Below are positions 47,108 through 59,658 of a stretch of DNA of 64,000 bases, piece after piece (position 1 is the first letter of the stretch; every line of letters begins with the position of its first letter). Below the pieces are notes generated by a model, which was given only the letters and a program-made list of their open reading frames with translations, did not search any database and was not told where the DNA came from. The DNA is from Emmonsiellopsis sp. PD_33. Taxonomy: Eukaryota > Ascomycota > Eurotiomycetes > Onygenales > Ajellomycetaceae. The DNA lies in NCBI GenBank assembly GCA_032988165.1, contig JANTQF010000164.1, positions 1 to 64,000 of the forward strand, given 5' to 3'. Both the position numbers and the translations under genes were made by a program.

Positions 47108-50100
47108 TTATCTCCTTCTATTTAGATTTAGAGGGCAGGTAAGAGGAATCAGAAAATCAGATGTAGAGTAATATAGATGAAGTCTCATTAGATAGATATA
47201 GCTCTTTATAATGAGTAAATATAATAATGTCTTGTAGGGTAGAGATTAGTTCTCATAAAGAGACTTTACTAGGTATTAAAATTCTTATTTATAGTAGCAG
47301 TAGTTAAGAATAACTTCAATTTTATATTCTATTTTATTATCTTTTCTAATAATACCAGGTGAATGCCAGTTGATGATCTCTTGTGAGAAGAATAGATTAG
47401 TAGAGGCTTTACAGAGTAAATTTATGTGAAATATATTATAAATTCTAAATAATGTGTCAAGATAGTAGTTATAACTTCTTAGAACTTTAATGATAATATA
47501 CTTAGTATATTAATAGTTAAGTATATAAGATGAATAATTAGTTATAATATTCTAAAGGTCTAGTCAGATCTTATCATCTATCTTATAATATTTAATAGAA
47601 TTTTAGTAGGTATTTATATGATTCTATTAGTTCTGCTGAGTACTAGCCATGAAAAATTCAGCCTACTTATAAGCTTATTAAAGTTTCAAGATAATAATAT
47701 CTATAATTTGAATTGAATTGTAAGGTGAAGTGGAAGGTTCAGATGATTTGATAAGATTAAGAACTTTAAGATTATAATTATATGAGAGGAAAAATAGGCT
47801 AATATCAGTGCTAATAGTATTATAATCATTAATTATAAATTTAGTATGTAAAAGAAGTTTATTCTAGTTATTCTGAGTATATAAATAGAACTTTCAGAGA
47901 TAGTTCTTAATTATCTAAATTATATGTTCAGTGCTGCTATTAGTTTTAGAATAATAGGTAATTAAAAAATACTAGAAGATTTTGAGAAGCTGATAGATTT
48001 AACTTCAGATAGCTCTAATAAACTGAATTCTATAATCTGAGATAATTATATAGAGTAGATTATACTAATAATAAAATAAACTTTAGAGGAAGGCTTTAGC
48101 TATTATGAGCACATTTATCTTCACACAGAGTTTAAGAATAATATCTTTACTAAGATAATTAATAATAATAAGAATATTCTTATAGCTATTACTTATGAGA
48201 AGATCTACTGTGAAATCAATAATAATATTATACTAAATACATTTAAGAATCAGAAGAGATTTAAGTAGACCTTAGTAATAGTTTTACTAGGTAATAATAG
48301 ATTGGCAGACATTGTAGTTCTAAATGAACTATTAAATACTTTAAGATATATTAGGCTAGTAGAAATTTCAGGATAAAATTTAATAAAGCACTTTATAATC
48401 TAAGTAGTTAGTCATCAGAGAATTATAAGTTTCTTGTATGATTTAGATGTATAATAGTTCTGAATCAGAAACTTATTATCTCCTCTGAAAGTATAATCAG
48501 AAGTTAGGGTTTATAGAGCATTTAATGATATTAATATAAACTTGAAGTTTAAGTGGAAAATAATGAGCTTTATCTCAGATAATCTAAATTATCATTTAAA
48601 GGTATTTATTAGAGATAGTAGTAGTATCTTAGAGTCTCTAAAGTGAGAATGAGGTAATTATAATTAGCAGGATAATAAGTAAGGTATATATTACTTTATA
48701 TGATATTACTTTAGATTCTTTAAGGGTCTATAGATCTAATAGTCTCTATTTGTAATTTACTCAGTAAATATTAGAGTCTTTAGAAGGTATATTCTATTTA
48801 TATTAGAAGAGAGGGTCAGCCATGGAGTTCTCTATATTAGAGTAGTAATAAATTGTAAAATGAAAGTGACTAAGAAATTTAGCTTAATATATCTAGTATT
48901 TAAAGAGTTTATAGATTATTATGAAATATTAGAGATTCTTATAATCTATAATAATTTTGAAGTTTTTTATACTACAAAATTTAGAGTCCCATTCTTCTAA
49001 ATATTAAATGATAGTGAGAAGTTTTTTATTATAGATCTCATAATTAACTTCAGTAAGGCTGAGCTTCTTAAATATAAATATATAGGATTATAGAATGCTT
49101 TTATCATCTCATTGCATGAGAGTATTACTTGTAATATAATTAAAAGAGTCTATTTTAATCACTATTAAATAGTTAGAGTTGAATGTAATGAGCATCAAAG
49201 TAGAGATAAACATCTATTTAAGATGTGTGAATGTCTTGTCTGCCTCCTTAGATTATAAAAACTACTGGTCTTTATGTGTGAGATTAATTAGCAGTTAAAT
49301 GATATTAAAAAAATTCTAAATAAAGTATTAATAGAAATTTATGAATTCTAGGAAGTCTTACATGTCTTTTATAATTATAGAGATCTTCTATTTAAGAATA
49401 GCAGCAATCTTTTTGAGGTTCATACAGACTTTCTTTTCTGCCTCTATAATAAAGTTAAGGTAGATTATCTTTTGAACTTTAAAAATAGATTTATTAATGT
49501 CAATTAGGAGACTATATTCATAGAGGTAGATAAGGACTTTTTAAATGTACTCTTAATACTACTTGTAGAATCTATTAGTGAAGATGAGGATGTTATTAAG
49601 ATAAATGGAAGTAAATTCATTTAAATAGTTTTATAAGGTCTAGTTAATATATTTTTGGAAGGTACTTAAAGCATTCATAAGACTAAAGAGAATAACTATC
49701 TATTTAAATAGATTATATCTCATATAAAAGATAGTTAGCTATTCATCTTCTTCTGCAATTTAGATCTTATAGAATGCAGAAATGACATCTAGCTTTATAA
49801 ATCACTTGACTTAGCTAATTTATTCAAAAGTCTTATTAATTAATAATAGTAGATAATAATTTTTTCAGATGAGACAGTTAAGGCTCTAATAATTAATATA
49901 GAATTAGAGGCCTTTACCTGGCTTTTTTATGAAGAGTATGAGTACATCTACAGGTAAATTACTAACTCAGATAAAACCCTTATTCAGAAGGTCATTAAAG
50001 GTCTTATAGAGCACAAATAGTTCATTATGTGATATATTATATAAGGATTCTCAGAGTAGCTGAGAGTTTTTACCATCTATCTTTTCAAATTCAATATGAT

Positions 50101-52456
50101 AGTTATATATACTGTGAAATAGTAAGAGCTTCTTAGTAGCCTTATAATTAAAAACATTAAGAAATTTATAATAGTATAGAGGAAGAATTATTATAAGGTC
50201 AGTCTTTAGTTTCTTAAAGAGCTGTGAGAGAGCCTTCTCTATGTCAGTCATACTAATAGTAAAGATTTTAATGGGAGATTAGAACTTAAATTTCTGATTA
50301 CAGCTTTAAAGAAGGTTATAAGTATTAATAGAGATTTAATGAAGGTTAATGATCTTATAAACATCTTTTTCAGAAATATAAATGTCTTCAGGGAATATAA
50401 TATATTAGTTGCAAGCATTGATGAGGGCTTGATGTTCAGATAATCATAATAAGCCTAGTATAAAGTCATATAGAAGATTTTCAATCTTATATGTATAAGT
50501 ATTTTCTTGGAGAAATCTACTAATATTAACATCAAGCTTCACTATGTTTTATATGAAGCTACCTATATCACCATTAATATCTTTAATCTTTTAAAAATTA
50601 ATTGAAATATATGAAAGATTATAATGATTAATCATATAAGAATGAATCATTAAATAGTAACAGCAACTACTATCTATCATATTTATTCTATTCTTATTGA
50701 AAAAAGAGATTCTTCAGAGTAGATTAATTCTACTTCTTAAGGCTGCTTTATTAATATTTATAGCCTTCTTATTAGAGATTAAAATTTTAATTCTTATTAA
50801 AATTAGAATACTCATCAGCAGGTTGTTTAGAGGTTCTAATCTTTTTAAATTAGATTTAAAGATGAAAAGTAAGGTTAATTAGTTAAATCTAATCTATAGA
50901 AATCTCTTAGTAGTTATTAATTATATTCTGAATAGAAAAGTACAACTTAGTATAGAAAAGCTATATTTATAAGATGTTAAGGTCAAGTTTAAGCTTATTC
51001 TAATATTTATTAAAGATAGCTTCAAAAATATAAACAGTTTAACTCTCTTATTAAGTAAGGCTATAAAACTAAGTAGCAGTTATATAGTCTTGATTTTAGT
51101 AGTCTTCAATTTGATTTATAAGGAATTCTTTAAACTATTTTCAAGTGTATATAGTATCTATATTATAAAGTTTATTTTCCTTAATGCTCTAAGTAGTTTT
51201 AATAGTATCATATAGATGAATAGTAGTATATAGAATATAAGGCCTATTTTATTTAAAATAATCTGAAGTAAGTTTATATTTTCATTTAAGAAAATAAATA
51301 AAGATTTAATATTTTATAATATTATTTCTATAATAAAGCTTAAAATCTTCAGTCTTAATTTTATAAGATCTAGTTAAGAATAGACCTTCTTAGTTCCAAT
51401 TCAGTAGCATATTAACTAGAGAAGTTTGATGATCTCCTAATAAGATAAATATATTATTAGGAGGAACATCAGATTTAATATGAGTATTTATAATCTATTA
51501 GTTTAAAGAGTTTAATATATTAATGAATAGTGATCTGAGGTAAACTGAAGAGTAATTTAAATTATAAGCATACTCTAATATTTAAGTAATAGTACTATTA
51601 TAATAGAAATAAGAATAGTACTGTATTAGTTAATACTTAAAAAGAATGAGGAGCTGATGAGTAGGTTAAGCTATTTAAAGCTTAAAAAGGTAAAGTTTAT
51701 TAATAGGAGCTTTACTAGACTAAAAGAGGTAGATATTTTAATATTATAAAGAGGGAAATATATAGGTAAATAGGTAAAAGGATGTCTAAATATTAGATAG
51801 ATTAGTAAATAAATTACTAACCTTTAATAAGTCTAGAAGATCAGTAGCTATCTATAGGAAGCTCTCTAGAGCTACTGAATCTCAGATCTATAATGCTGTG
51901 CTCTAACTAGATCTAAGTAGAACTCTATAATAAGATATATGATAATATATATGATGAAGTTTAATAAGGTAGTTATAGAATATCTAGCTGGTAGAATAAT
52001 ATATTATTAGTATAAAAATATAATAAGAGTTTAGAGAGATAGAGTTTATTAATAAGAGCTTTATTAGATTAGAGAAGATAGATATCTTAATATTATAAAG
52101 AGAAAAATATATAGATAAATAGGTGAGAGGATTTTCAAATATTAAATGAATTAATAAATAAATTACTAATCTTTAGTAAGTTTGAGAGGTTAGTAGCTAT
52201 CTATATAGAGCTCCTTAGAGCTACTAAATCTATTTATAAGTTTATTTTAAACTATTTTTTAAATTATTTAATAAATACTTAAGTTTTTACTCATTTAGAC
52301 TTACTCTGAGTATATATATATATAACTCAGATTTAACTTAGCTAGGGTTAGCTAGATAAATAACTCACCTTAATATATATATATATATTAAGTAACTTAG
52401 CTTAAATATCTTTATATTAGACTTAACTTGAACTTATCTACAGTCTAATTATAAAA
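47108..52456 (-). pseudogene. Gypsy-4 gag-pol remnant
   Basis: On -, 50251-50051 reads MTDIEKALSQLFKKLKTDLI and then YYKFLNVFNYKATKKLLLFH, the pre-RT segment of Gypsy-3-type pol. The RT active site is YLNNILIF at 49603-49580, with both catalytic Asp codons changed. RNase H and integrase sequence follow leftward to about 47300. Gag would lie right of 50900. Stops are dense. Confidence 0.8.
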
Positions 52457-52717
52457 TATAATAGATACACTTTAATAAGTGAATCATACAAGCTATTCAC
52501 TAAAATTAAGATTATAATTACTAGAGAAAGAAAGAAAAAAGAAAAAGAAATTATAAAATTATATAATATAAGTAAAAGAGAATTATATAAAATTAAAGTA
52601 AATAAATATTTATATAAAGATCTAATTAGAGGTATCTAATCAGATAGTTAAAGATTAAGTAAAATTTAAATAAATTATAAATATAAGATATAACTTATAA
52701 GGATATAGCTCTTTATA
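52457..52717 (-). repeat. Gypsy-4 5' LTR (right)
   Basis: This 261-bp reversed copy of the same LTR is slightly longer than the left one because of a short insertion near its end. Confidence 0.85.
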
Positions 52718-52985
52718 ATATATAAGTATTAACTTTTAAATTTATATTAATATAATTTTTAAATTTATATTTATATAACTTTTATATTAATATATATATA
52801 TAATTATTATAGTAATATATTATTATACTTCTTATTATTACTATTATTATATAAAAATTATATAAAAAAGGTAATCAGTCTTTAATTCAATTGAAAACTA
52901 AAAGAACTAACTAAGAAAAATAAAAAAACTAAAAACTCATTAAAAAAAAACTAAAAACAAGAGAATTAGTAAGTGAATTTTTAAA
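52718..52985. other. AT-rich interior of the MULE right of Gypsy-4
   Basis: Nearly pure A+T with (TA)n and (TTA)n runs. It could be eroded satellite. No coding signal. Confidence 0.5.
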
Positions 52986-52989
52986 ATTC

Positions 52990-53960
52990 ATAATCAAATA
53001 GATTAAAGATAGTGCACACAGTAGAATCTTTATAACAAGCTATAATTAGTTAGTAATTACTTGGCAATCACTTGGCAATCATTTCAAACCTATTAATTCT
53101 AACTTTCTTATAATCATCACAAGGCACCTTCTTTCCCTCCTCCCTGGCAATCTCCTGCATCTTCTTCACAGCAGGCTTTGAAACAGTTAGTAATTAATTA
53201 GCAATCAGTTGGGAATTAATTACACACTATTTTCCCATCCTGCCTTAATAATAGCTTCATCTTTATTACCTTCTCATTAACCTCCCCTTCTAACTCACTC
53301 CTACTCTTACTCTCTAACTCTGATATCTTCAACTACTTAGCAAGCATAATGTAGAACTCTAAATGATTACTAAATAATTAATAGATAGTTATTAGCTACT
53401 TTATAAATACTCATTAATTAATTATAATTTACTAATTGTCTCATTAATAACCTTCTGAGAGACTCAATCCCCCTTCTGTAAAGATACTGTATAGTATTTA
53501 CTGCCTGCATTCTTATAGCTCTGCACATGCTATTTAAGATTATTTGTTGCAGAAAAGGGATTCTAAGCAGTTGAAAACCAGTTAGTAAATAGCTAATAAT
53601 TAATTGACAAATAAATATAAACATACCTTATACTAATTACAGTTAGAGATCTAACAGTAGAGCTCTCTATATTCAATGTGGACTTCTATGCCCAGCTAGA
53701 TCAATATAATTAGCTTAATATCTTTAAAATGTTTAGCAAATAATTGAGAATTACTTACAGTGCTAAATATCAGTAAGATAATAGTTCCCTCTGCCACACT
53801 CTTAAGATACTGTTGGTATGCCTCCTATGCAACACATCAATATAACCTTACTTTTTCATTAAAAAACCATTGAATTTCCTCATTTTTTTTTACTCAGTCA
53901 TCAGATATCTACTTACCACATCCTTAAGAGCCACCATTTTCATATAAATGCATGGAAATA
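52990..53960 (-). pseudogene. Second MULE gene (convergent), about five introns
   Basis: On -, after MKMVALKDV (53941 to about 53913) come exon-like blocks: EAYQQYLKSVAEGTIILLIF; LGIEVHIEYRELY; HVQSYKNAGSKYYTVSLQKG; MLAKQLKISELESKSRSELE and LLLRQDGKIV; KPAVKKMQEIAREEGKKVP and DDYKKVRINR. They are separated by AT-rich gaps that begin GTA(A/T) and end AG and resemble the introns of the transposase gene. The product would be small, charged and partly coiled-coil; I do not recognise a family. Its position opposite the transposase and inside both TIRs makes it an element gene. Exon joins are approximate and stops are present. Confidence 0.5.
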
Positions 53961-54032
53961 GTGGTGGGCAGGGGGGGGGGGGGATGAAGATGTGATCATT
54001 GAGGTGGTTGATAGTGATTACAAAATAATTAC

Positions 54033-54126
54033 AGTATTGTGTGAGGTTGCCTACCTGCACATGGACCACCCAGGTCACATGGTGCAGGTTGCCAAGCTTT
54101 TTAGCGAGGTTGAATCTTCTGTATAC
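54033..54126 (-). repeat. MULE right terminal inverted repeat
   Basis: The reverse complement matches 41788-41893. It is less AT-rich than the left copy, as if less exposed to RIP. It ends about 80 bases before the ABC transporter start codon. Confidence 0.72.
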
Positions 54127-54203
54127 ACTCAACCTCACTCCATCCACCACCCTGGCTGCTGGCACATCGCTTAGATGAACTGCGATCTTTCGCACTCAGT
54201 ACT

Positions 54204-57200
54204 ATGATGGGAACGGGCAGCCACAGTGTCTTCACTCCCAATGCCATCCTATTGCCCGCTTGCCGCCCCATATGGGTGAGCAGCTCCTGGCCCTCAAGCA
54301 CTCTCCGCACTGCGAAAACCGAGACTAACAGCTCTATAGGATTCGGATAATGCTCATATCTCGCCGTGTGCAGAGCCATATCTTGCGGCCATTCCGGCTA
54401 TTGTAGTAGCTCTTATTGCCGTATATTATCTGGCAGATCATTTCTTCCCGCGATGGCAGCCAAAGTGGTTGGGTCGCTTCGTCGTGGAGCATGTCTCCCA
54501 TCAGGTCTCTGGGCGGCCAACTGGGAAGAGAGACATGTTATTATGCTGGCAGACCGGCCTTCTTTGCCCAGCTATCCTAGGATTCGCTGCTGATCTCGTC
54601 CGTTTGGTTAATCGTCCTGCCGTGGCAGACGCAATTCCACTCTTCTCATGCGTTAGTCAGGCACTTCCTGCCCCAAATTGACCCTGTATTTAACGATGGA
54701 ATAGGCGATTTCCATTATGGTAGTCCTCTTCAAACGCCCAAGGACCTGCTCTCCTTTGCTTCTGGCATATTTCACGACAGTGTTCATTGTTAAGCTTTCG
54801 TTTGTCCCCGTCCATGCGGATGGGAATACTGGACACCTCCTCCGAACTACTGCTGGATACGTCTCTCTGATTGCTGCCGGTGTGGCCTGCTTTGTCATCG
54901 TACTAATGCCATTCCGTGTGCCATCTGCAATTTGCCCTGATGTCAGTGCAGTTGGACAGCAGCCGTCTGACCAATTTCGGAGCCCGGAGGATAATCTGCG
55001 ATTATGGCAGTTTCTCACCGTGTCTTGGATGGCCCCCCTCATTTCCACTGGAAAGGAAAGAAAGTTGAACGAACCCGATGTTTGGTCTCTCCCCTTCGAA
55101 TTCCAGCATCGCAGACTGTATGACGGTTTCCGTCAGCTGGGAGGGTCCGTACTTCGTCGCTTATTGCAGGCGAATGGGATAGATATCTTCATACTTTCGT
55201 CGATTGCCATTTTAAAGATGATATGCGGTGCGTTTTGCTCTGTCTCTCATAATTTGACGCTGGCTAATAGTATTAGATTTTTCAACACCAATACTCCTAC
55301 AGAGACTACTTCAGGCCACTAAAGACCCTGCTATTCCTAAGCGCATCCCACTAACATATGCCTTGTTGACTCTCGCAATGCGTCTAATCGCGGCGCAGTC
55401 ACAGGTCTTGAATATATGGTACGGCAGGCGGTGCTACGAGAGGAGTCGGGGTGAGCTGATCATGATGGTTTATGAGAAGGCTTTGTCGAGGAAGAATGTC
55501 TTTGGACAGAAACTTGATACGGAAACGTCTGAATCAGCAAATCCAACAGACAATCTCCCCGACGAAAACACGGACGGAGAACCCAATGGGTCATCGACAA
55601 AGAAGAAAGAGAGCAAATTTTTCTTTTTCCGTTTCCCATGGCGCTGGGGAAGTCCATCCAAGAAGGATGTCAAGACAAAGGAAGCTGCATCCATGGGCAA
55701 AATATTGAACTTGATCCGTGGCGATGTTTACGAAGTATCTCAGCGGTTTTGGGAGATCGACTCTCTAATCGATAAACCACTGGGCCTGGTTATCGCTGTG
55801 GCCTTGGTATGGAATCTTTTCGGACCATCTTGCTTCCTTGGGATTGTGACTGTGTTGGTGGCTCAGGTCCTCAACATCTTCATCACCCGCATCTTGTTTC
55901 GCTGGGAACGCACCAGGAGAACAGCGACAGACACCCGACTAAAAATTACCTCCCAGTTTGTGGAGGCAATCCGTCACTTGCGCTGGTACGGATGGCATAA
56001 CCACTGGCTAGAGGAGGTCATGAAGGCCCGACAAGATGAGCTACGCCTACGTATAATTACGAACGTGTGGTCGATTATGATCTGGGTCGTTAGCTCCCTT
56101 GCTAGTGGCCTGTTTCCTGTTGTCGCCCTTTATTCCTACACGGTTCTGGCTGGCCACACCCTGACTATCGATATAATTTTTCCTGCTTTGCAGCTTTTTA
56201 CGATGCTTGAGACGCGCTTGAGAGACTTCCCAAACCTTATCACCGTTCTTATTAACGCTTCAGTTGCCATGGGGAGAATTGAAGGCTTCATGTCCGAACC
56301 GGACAAAGAGAAGACTGAAGCAGGCGTGTTGCCCCCCGGGGATTCTCCAGCACCTATCCAGCTCGAATCCTGTTCCTATGCTTGGCCCGGGACATTGACA
56401 CCTGTTCTCTCAGATGTTAGCGTCATGATACCCTCAGGTCTTACGGTTATTTCCGGCAAGGTTGGGGCAGGGAAAACAGCACTGCTTCAGGCACTCCTCG
56501 GGGAGTTAGATATACTTAACGGTTCCTGTCACGTTCCCAATGAAATGATAGGTTATTGCGCGCAAACACCGTGGCTGCAAAGCATGAGTATCCGAGATAA
56601 CATCCTCTTCTCATCTCAGTACGACGAGAGACGTTATAAACAGGTCCTAGATGCTTGCGCTCTCGTTCAGGACCTCACTAATTTTAAGCATGGTGACCTA
56701 ACATTTATTGGAGAGAATGGGGTCGGGCTATCCGGTGGCCAGAAAGCGCGTGTAGCCCTTGCTCGGGCGATTTACAGCTCTGCGCGAATTCTACTCCTTG
56801 ATGACCCGCTATCTGCCCTCGACTTCAATACCGCGGAGTCAGTGTTCCGCAAATGCCTCTGCGGCCCCTTGGCACGAGACAGAAGCATCGTTCTCGTGAC
56901 ACACCGTATGACACTAGTTCGAAATTTTGCAGACCGAATTATCCAGATCGATAACGGGCGAGCGGCAATCCATGATAAGGAGGATATTTCTTCGGTGTTT
57001 GAAGAATCTGGAGAAAGCGGCGGGACGACGCCTTGCTCGACGCAGGACGACGAAGCAGACGCCAACAACGCTAAAAAGTTTATCGAGGAGCAAGATTCCG
57101 CCGCAGTTCCAGATAAGTTTATTGAGGAAGAGCATCGAGCAGAAGGGGGTGTTAAAAGTAGGGTTTACTGGAGCTATATCAAAGCAGGCCAACTGAGGTG

Positions 57201-58899
57201 GTGGGCTGGGCTCGTCGTTGTCCTTACGATCTACCGTTTAACAGCCGTGGCCTTGTCATGGTTTCTCAAAGACTGGGGCGAGGCGTACGAGGAGAGTCCC
57301 GCTGTGTTGTTAAGTTTTGCTGCCGAGAAGCATGATTTTATTGGCGACTGGGTTGAGTCCCGGATGTTGCCAAAAAATCCCATTGAAAGGCTGCCACCCC
57401 CTGCGGAGAATGTTGGACCTTGGCTATGGGTCTTCCTTGCTCTTACCACATTCCAGACGGCCACCGTCTTCATTGCATCTTTGGTCATGCTCGTTATTGT
57501 ATACTGCGCGGGAAAAACCATGTTCGCACAAGCCATGGTACGCGTGAGCCATGCCACTTTCCGATATTTTGATGTTACTCCCGTGGGGAGATTGATGAAC
57601 CGTCTCACATCAGACATCGGCGTGGTGGATGGCAACATCAGCCATCAGATCCAGTATATGTCATTTCTAGCTATTACCTGGGTTACTTCGCTTGTCGTGA
57701 TCGCTTCAGTTACTCCCACATTTTTGGCATTTTCCCTGGTGTTAACAGCGGCCTTTATTTTCATTTTCCGCCAATTCCTCCCATGCTCACAGAGCTTGCG
57801 GCGCTTGGAAATGGTCTCATTGAGCCCGTTACTCTCCAACTTTGGTGAACTCTTACATGGCTTGACGACAGTGCGCGCATTCCACGCAGAGACGCGCTTT
57901 CAAAATAGAGTCATTGAGGTCGTCGACAAGTTCCAGGGAATGGACCACTTTTACTGGTCCCTGCAGACCTGGCTCTTGTACCGCTTTGAAAGCGTTTCTG
58001 CTTTGGCAACATTTTGCCTAACGGCTCTGGCACTCTACACCGGAGTCACTGCTGGTCTAATTGCATTCGTTTTGATTGCCGCTGAAAACTTCGTGACCTC
58101 CACTCATGGACTATGCAAACAATACGGCCAGCTCCAGATGGACTTCGTTTCTGTCGAACGTGTCGACGAAATTTGTCATGTCGAGCAGGAACCGCCGGGC
58201 GCTATCGACCCCCCAGCAGCATGGCCCCGTTTCGGTTCCGACATCGTGTTCGAAGACGTCACGGTACGCTACGCACCCCATCTCGACCCATCACTGTCGA
58301 ACATCTCCCTCCGCATTCCAGGAGGGTCATCAACGGCCGTAATTGGCCGGACAGGCAGCGGAAAATCCACCCTAGCACTATCCCTTCTCAACGCCGTGCG
58401 CCCCGACTCGGGCAACATTACAATCGACAACATCGACCTGGCCAGCGTTAACGTCCAAGCTCTCCGCCACCGCGTCACCTTCGTCGCCCAAGAACCCGTC
58501 CTCTTCCCAGGCTCCATCCGCCTCAACCTCGACCCGGTTGGCGAATACTCGGACACTGAATGCGAAGACGTGCTCCATCGCATCTGCAATCGGTATGGCT
58601 GGACGCTAGCTACAACTGTGGAAGCAGGGGGGCGCAACCTCAGCCACGGGCAGCGCCAACTCATCGGCCTCTCGCGGGCGGTGTTGCGGCGGAGCCCCGT
58701 GGTGATTCTCGACGAGGCGACGGCGTCGATTGATTTGGAGACGTCGATGGAGATCCAGCGGATCGTGCGGGAGGAGCTCAGAGAGTCGACGGTCGTGACC
58801 GTTGCGCATAGGCTGGAGGCGATTAGGGGTGCGGAGTATTTCGTTGTGCTGGATCAGGGGAGGGTGGTTGAGCAGGGGTATGTTAACCCGAGAGAATGA
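54204..58899 (+). CDS. ABC-C (MRP-type) multidrug transporter, four exons
   Basis: The exons are 54204-54275, 54340-54651, 54705-55227 and 55271-58899, giving 1511 residues, normal for full-length ABCC proteins. The introns are 64 nt (GTGAGC...CTAACAGCTCTATAG), 53 nt (GTTAGT...AATAG) and 43 nt (GTGCGT...CTAATAG); all phases close. An N-terminal hydrophobic TMD0 is followed by TMD1 with a charged loop (about 385-435), then NBD1: Walker A GKVGAGKT 698-705, LSGGQ 789, Walker B LLLDD with Asp813 followed by Asp rather than Glu. TMD2 starts about 945. NBD2 has GRTGSGKS 1328-1335, LSHGQ, and Walker B Asp1450 with catalytic Glu1451. The asymmetric NBD1 is typical of ABCC. It should export organic anions, conjugates or toxins at the plasma or vacuolar membrane; the substrate is unknown. 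The frame is intact despite the adjacent MULE. Confidence 0.92.
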
Positions 58900-59658
58900 T
58901 TGCTATATACGAAGATTTCTGGCTATAGATAGCATCTTCTTGTGCTACCCGGGTGTACATTATAGAATTGTTATCCGTAAATACAACTTGAACCCGTGGA
59001 CTTCTTACCATACTGCCAGGATCGGATATGGGGGAACTGTTCTGTCCTCACTGCTGGGATTGATAATGGTGCCCAATGGCGCCCAGCAAAGAAATAACCC
59101 TTTCAGAAAAGGTATCATAGTGTGCGCAACATACATACCCTTCTAAAAGATAAAAGATAACTGACTGACAGCTGTCTTTTTGCCATTCATGCAGTCCTGC
59201 TTCACCAAACATGTTATTATTAGCAGTACTTTATATCATTCAAGTTCCTTTCTACTACAGTACCTCTCTCTTTATAACTTGAATACTATTTCTATCTATA
59301 CTAATTATTCTCTCTATGCTACTAATTGTTTCCTATCGTACCGGTATAGCAAAGCATTTTAAATGCAGGTGAAGTTCTTAAGGCACTGCACATACCAGTA
59401 GTACATAGGGAGATGGAAGCTTCGCTCGTCCTTGGCGAACCCCTCGCCGCAGCGGAGGCACTGCTGCCTAATCGGCCCCTGACAGTCACGTGACGATGAC
59501 TATTTTAAGGGGCGTCCATCCCCCCGTCCATCCATCGATTTGCATCCAGGAGGGACGGATGGCAACTTGAAGTTTTTGAGCTGTGGATGTTTTACGGGCT
59601 GACCGGCTACTGCCACATAGCACCTGAATAACCAAGTAGTTATACTTGAACTGACAGC
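58900..59658. other. Intergenic stretch, no complete gene
   Basis: No complete gene was seen. On -, 59465-59385 reads a short CLRCGEGFAKDERSFHLPMY peptide ending at a GTATGT, possibly a lone exon fragment of a zinc-finger-like gene. Confidence 0.45.

Larger units (their letters stand above)
46854..52717 (-). mobile_element. Gypsy-4: Ty3/Gypsy element of the Gypsy-3 family, inverted
   Basis: The LTRs at 46854-47107 and 52457-52717 are reverse complements of the Gypsy-3 LTR (shared words include CACTAGAGAAAGGAAGGAAA). Pol reads on -, with the same domain order as Gypsy-3. No target duplication could be read (ACTTT on the left, ATATA on the right). It is the most A+T-rich element in the window and carries the most stops. 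Confidence 0.88.
41764..54150. mobile_element. Mutator-like (MULE) DNA transposon with two convergent genes, split by Gypsy-4
   Basis: Terminal inverted repeats of about 100 bp lie at 41788-41893 and 54033-54126. The word CTAAAAAGCTTG (41814-41825) is matched by CAAGCTTTTTAG (54093-54104), and TAGCCAACCTCAC by the complement of TAGGCAACCTCAC. Inside are a many-intron MULE transposase gene (+), a 168-bp satellite and a second many-intron gene on -. Gypsy-4 is inserted between the genes. Net length without Gypsy-4 is about 6.5 kb. Outer edges are estimates: similarity may extend weakly to about 41764 and 54152, and no target duplication was found. Confidence 0.72.

Noticed and set aside
41764..54150. 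A Starship giant element
   Set aside because: No DUF3435 tyrosine-recombinase captain gene and no cargo genes; TIRs and transposase fit a MULE instead.
54101..54379. 92-codon ORF on -
   Set aside because: It is antisense to the first exons of the ABC transporter, whose splice sites and phases are all consistent.
59385..59480. Short Cys-rich peptide on - ending at GTATGT
   Set aside because: Only about 24 residues with no second exon; too little to call a gene, noted in the intergenic entry.
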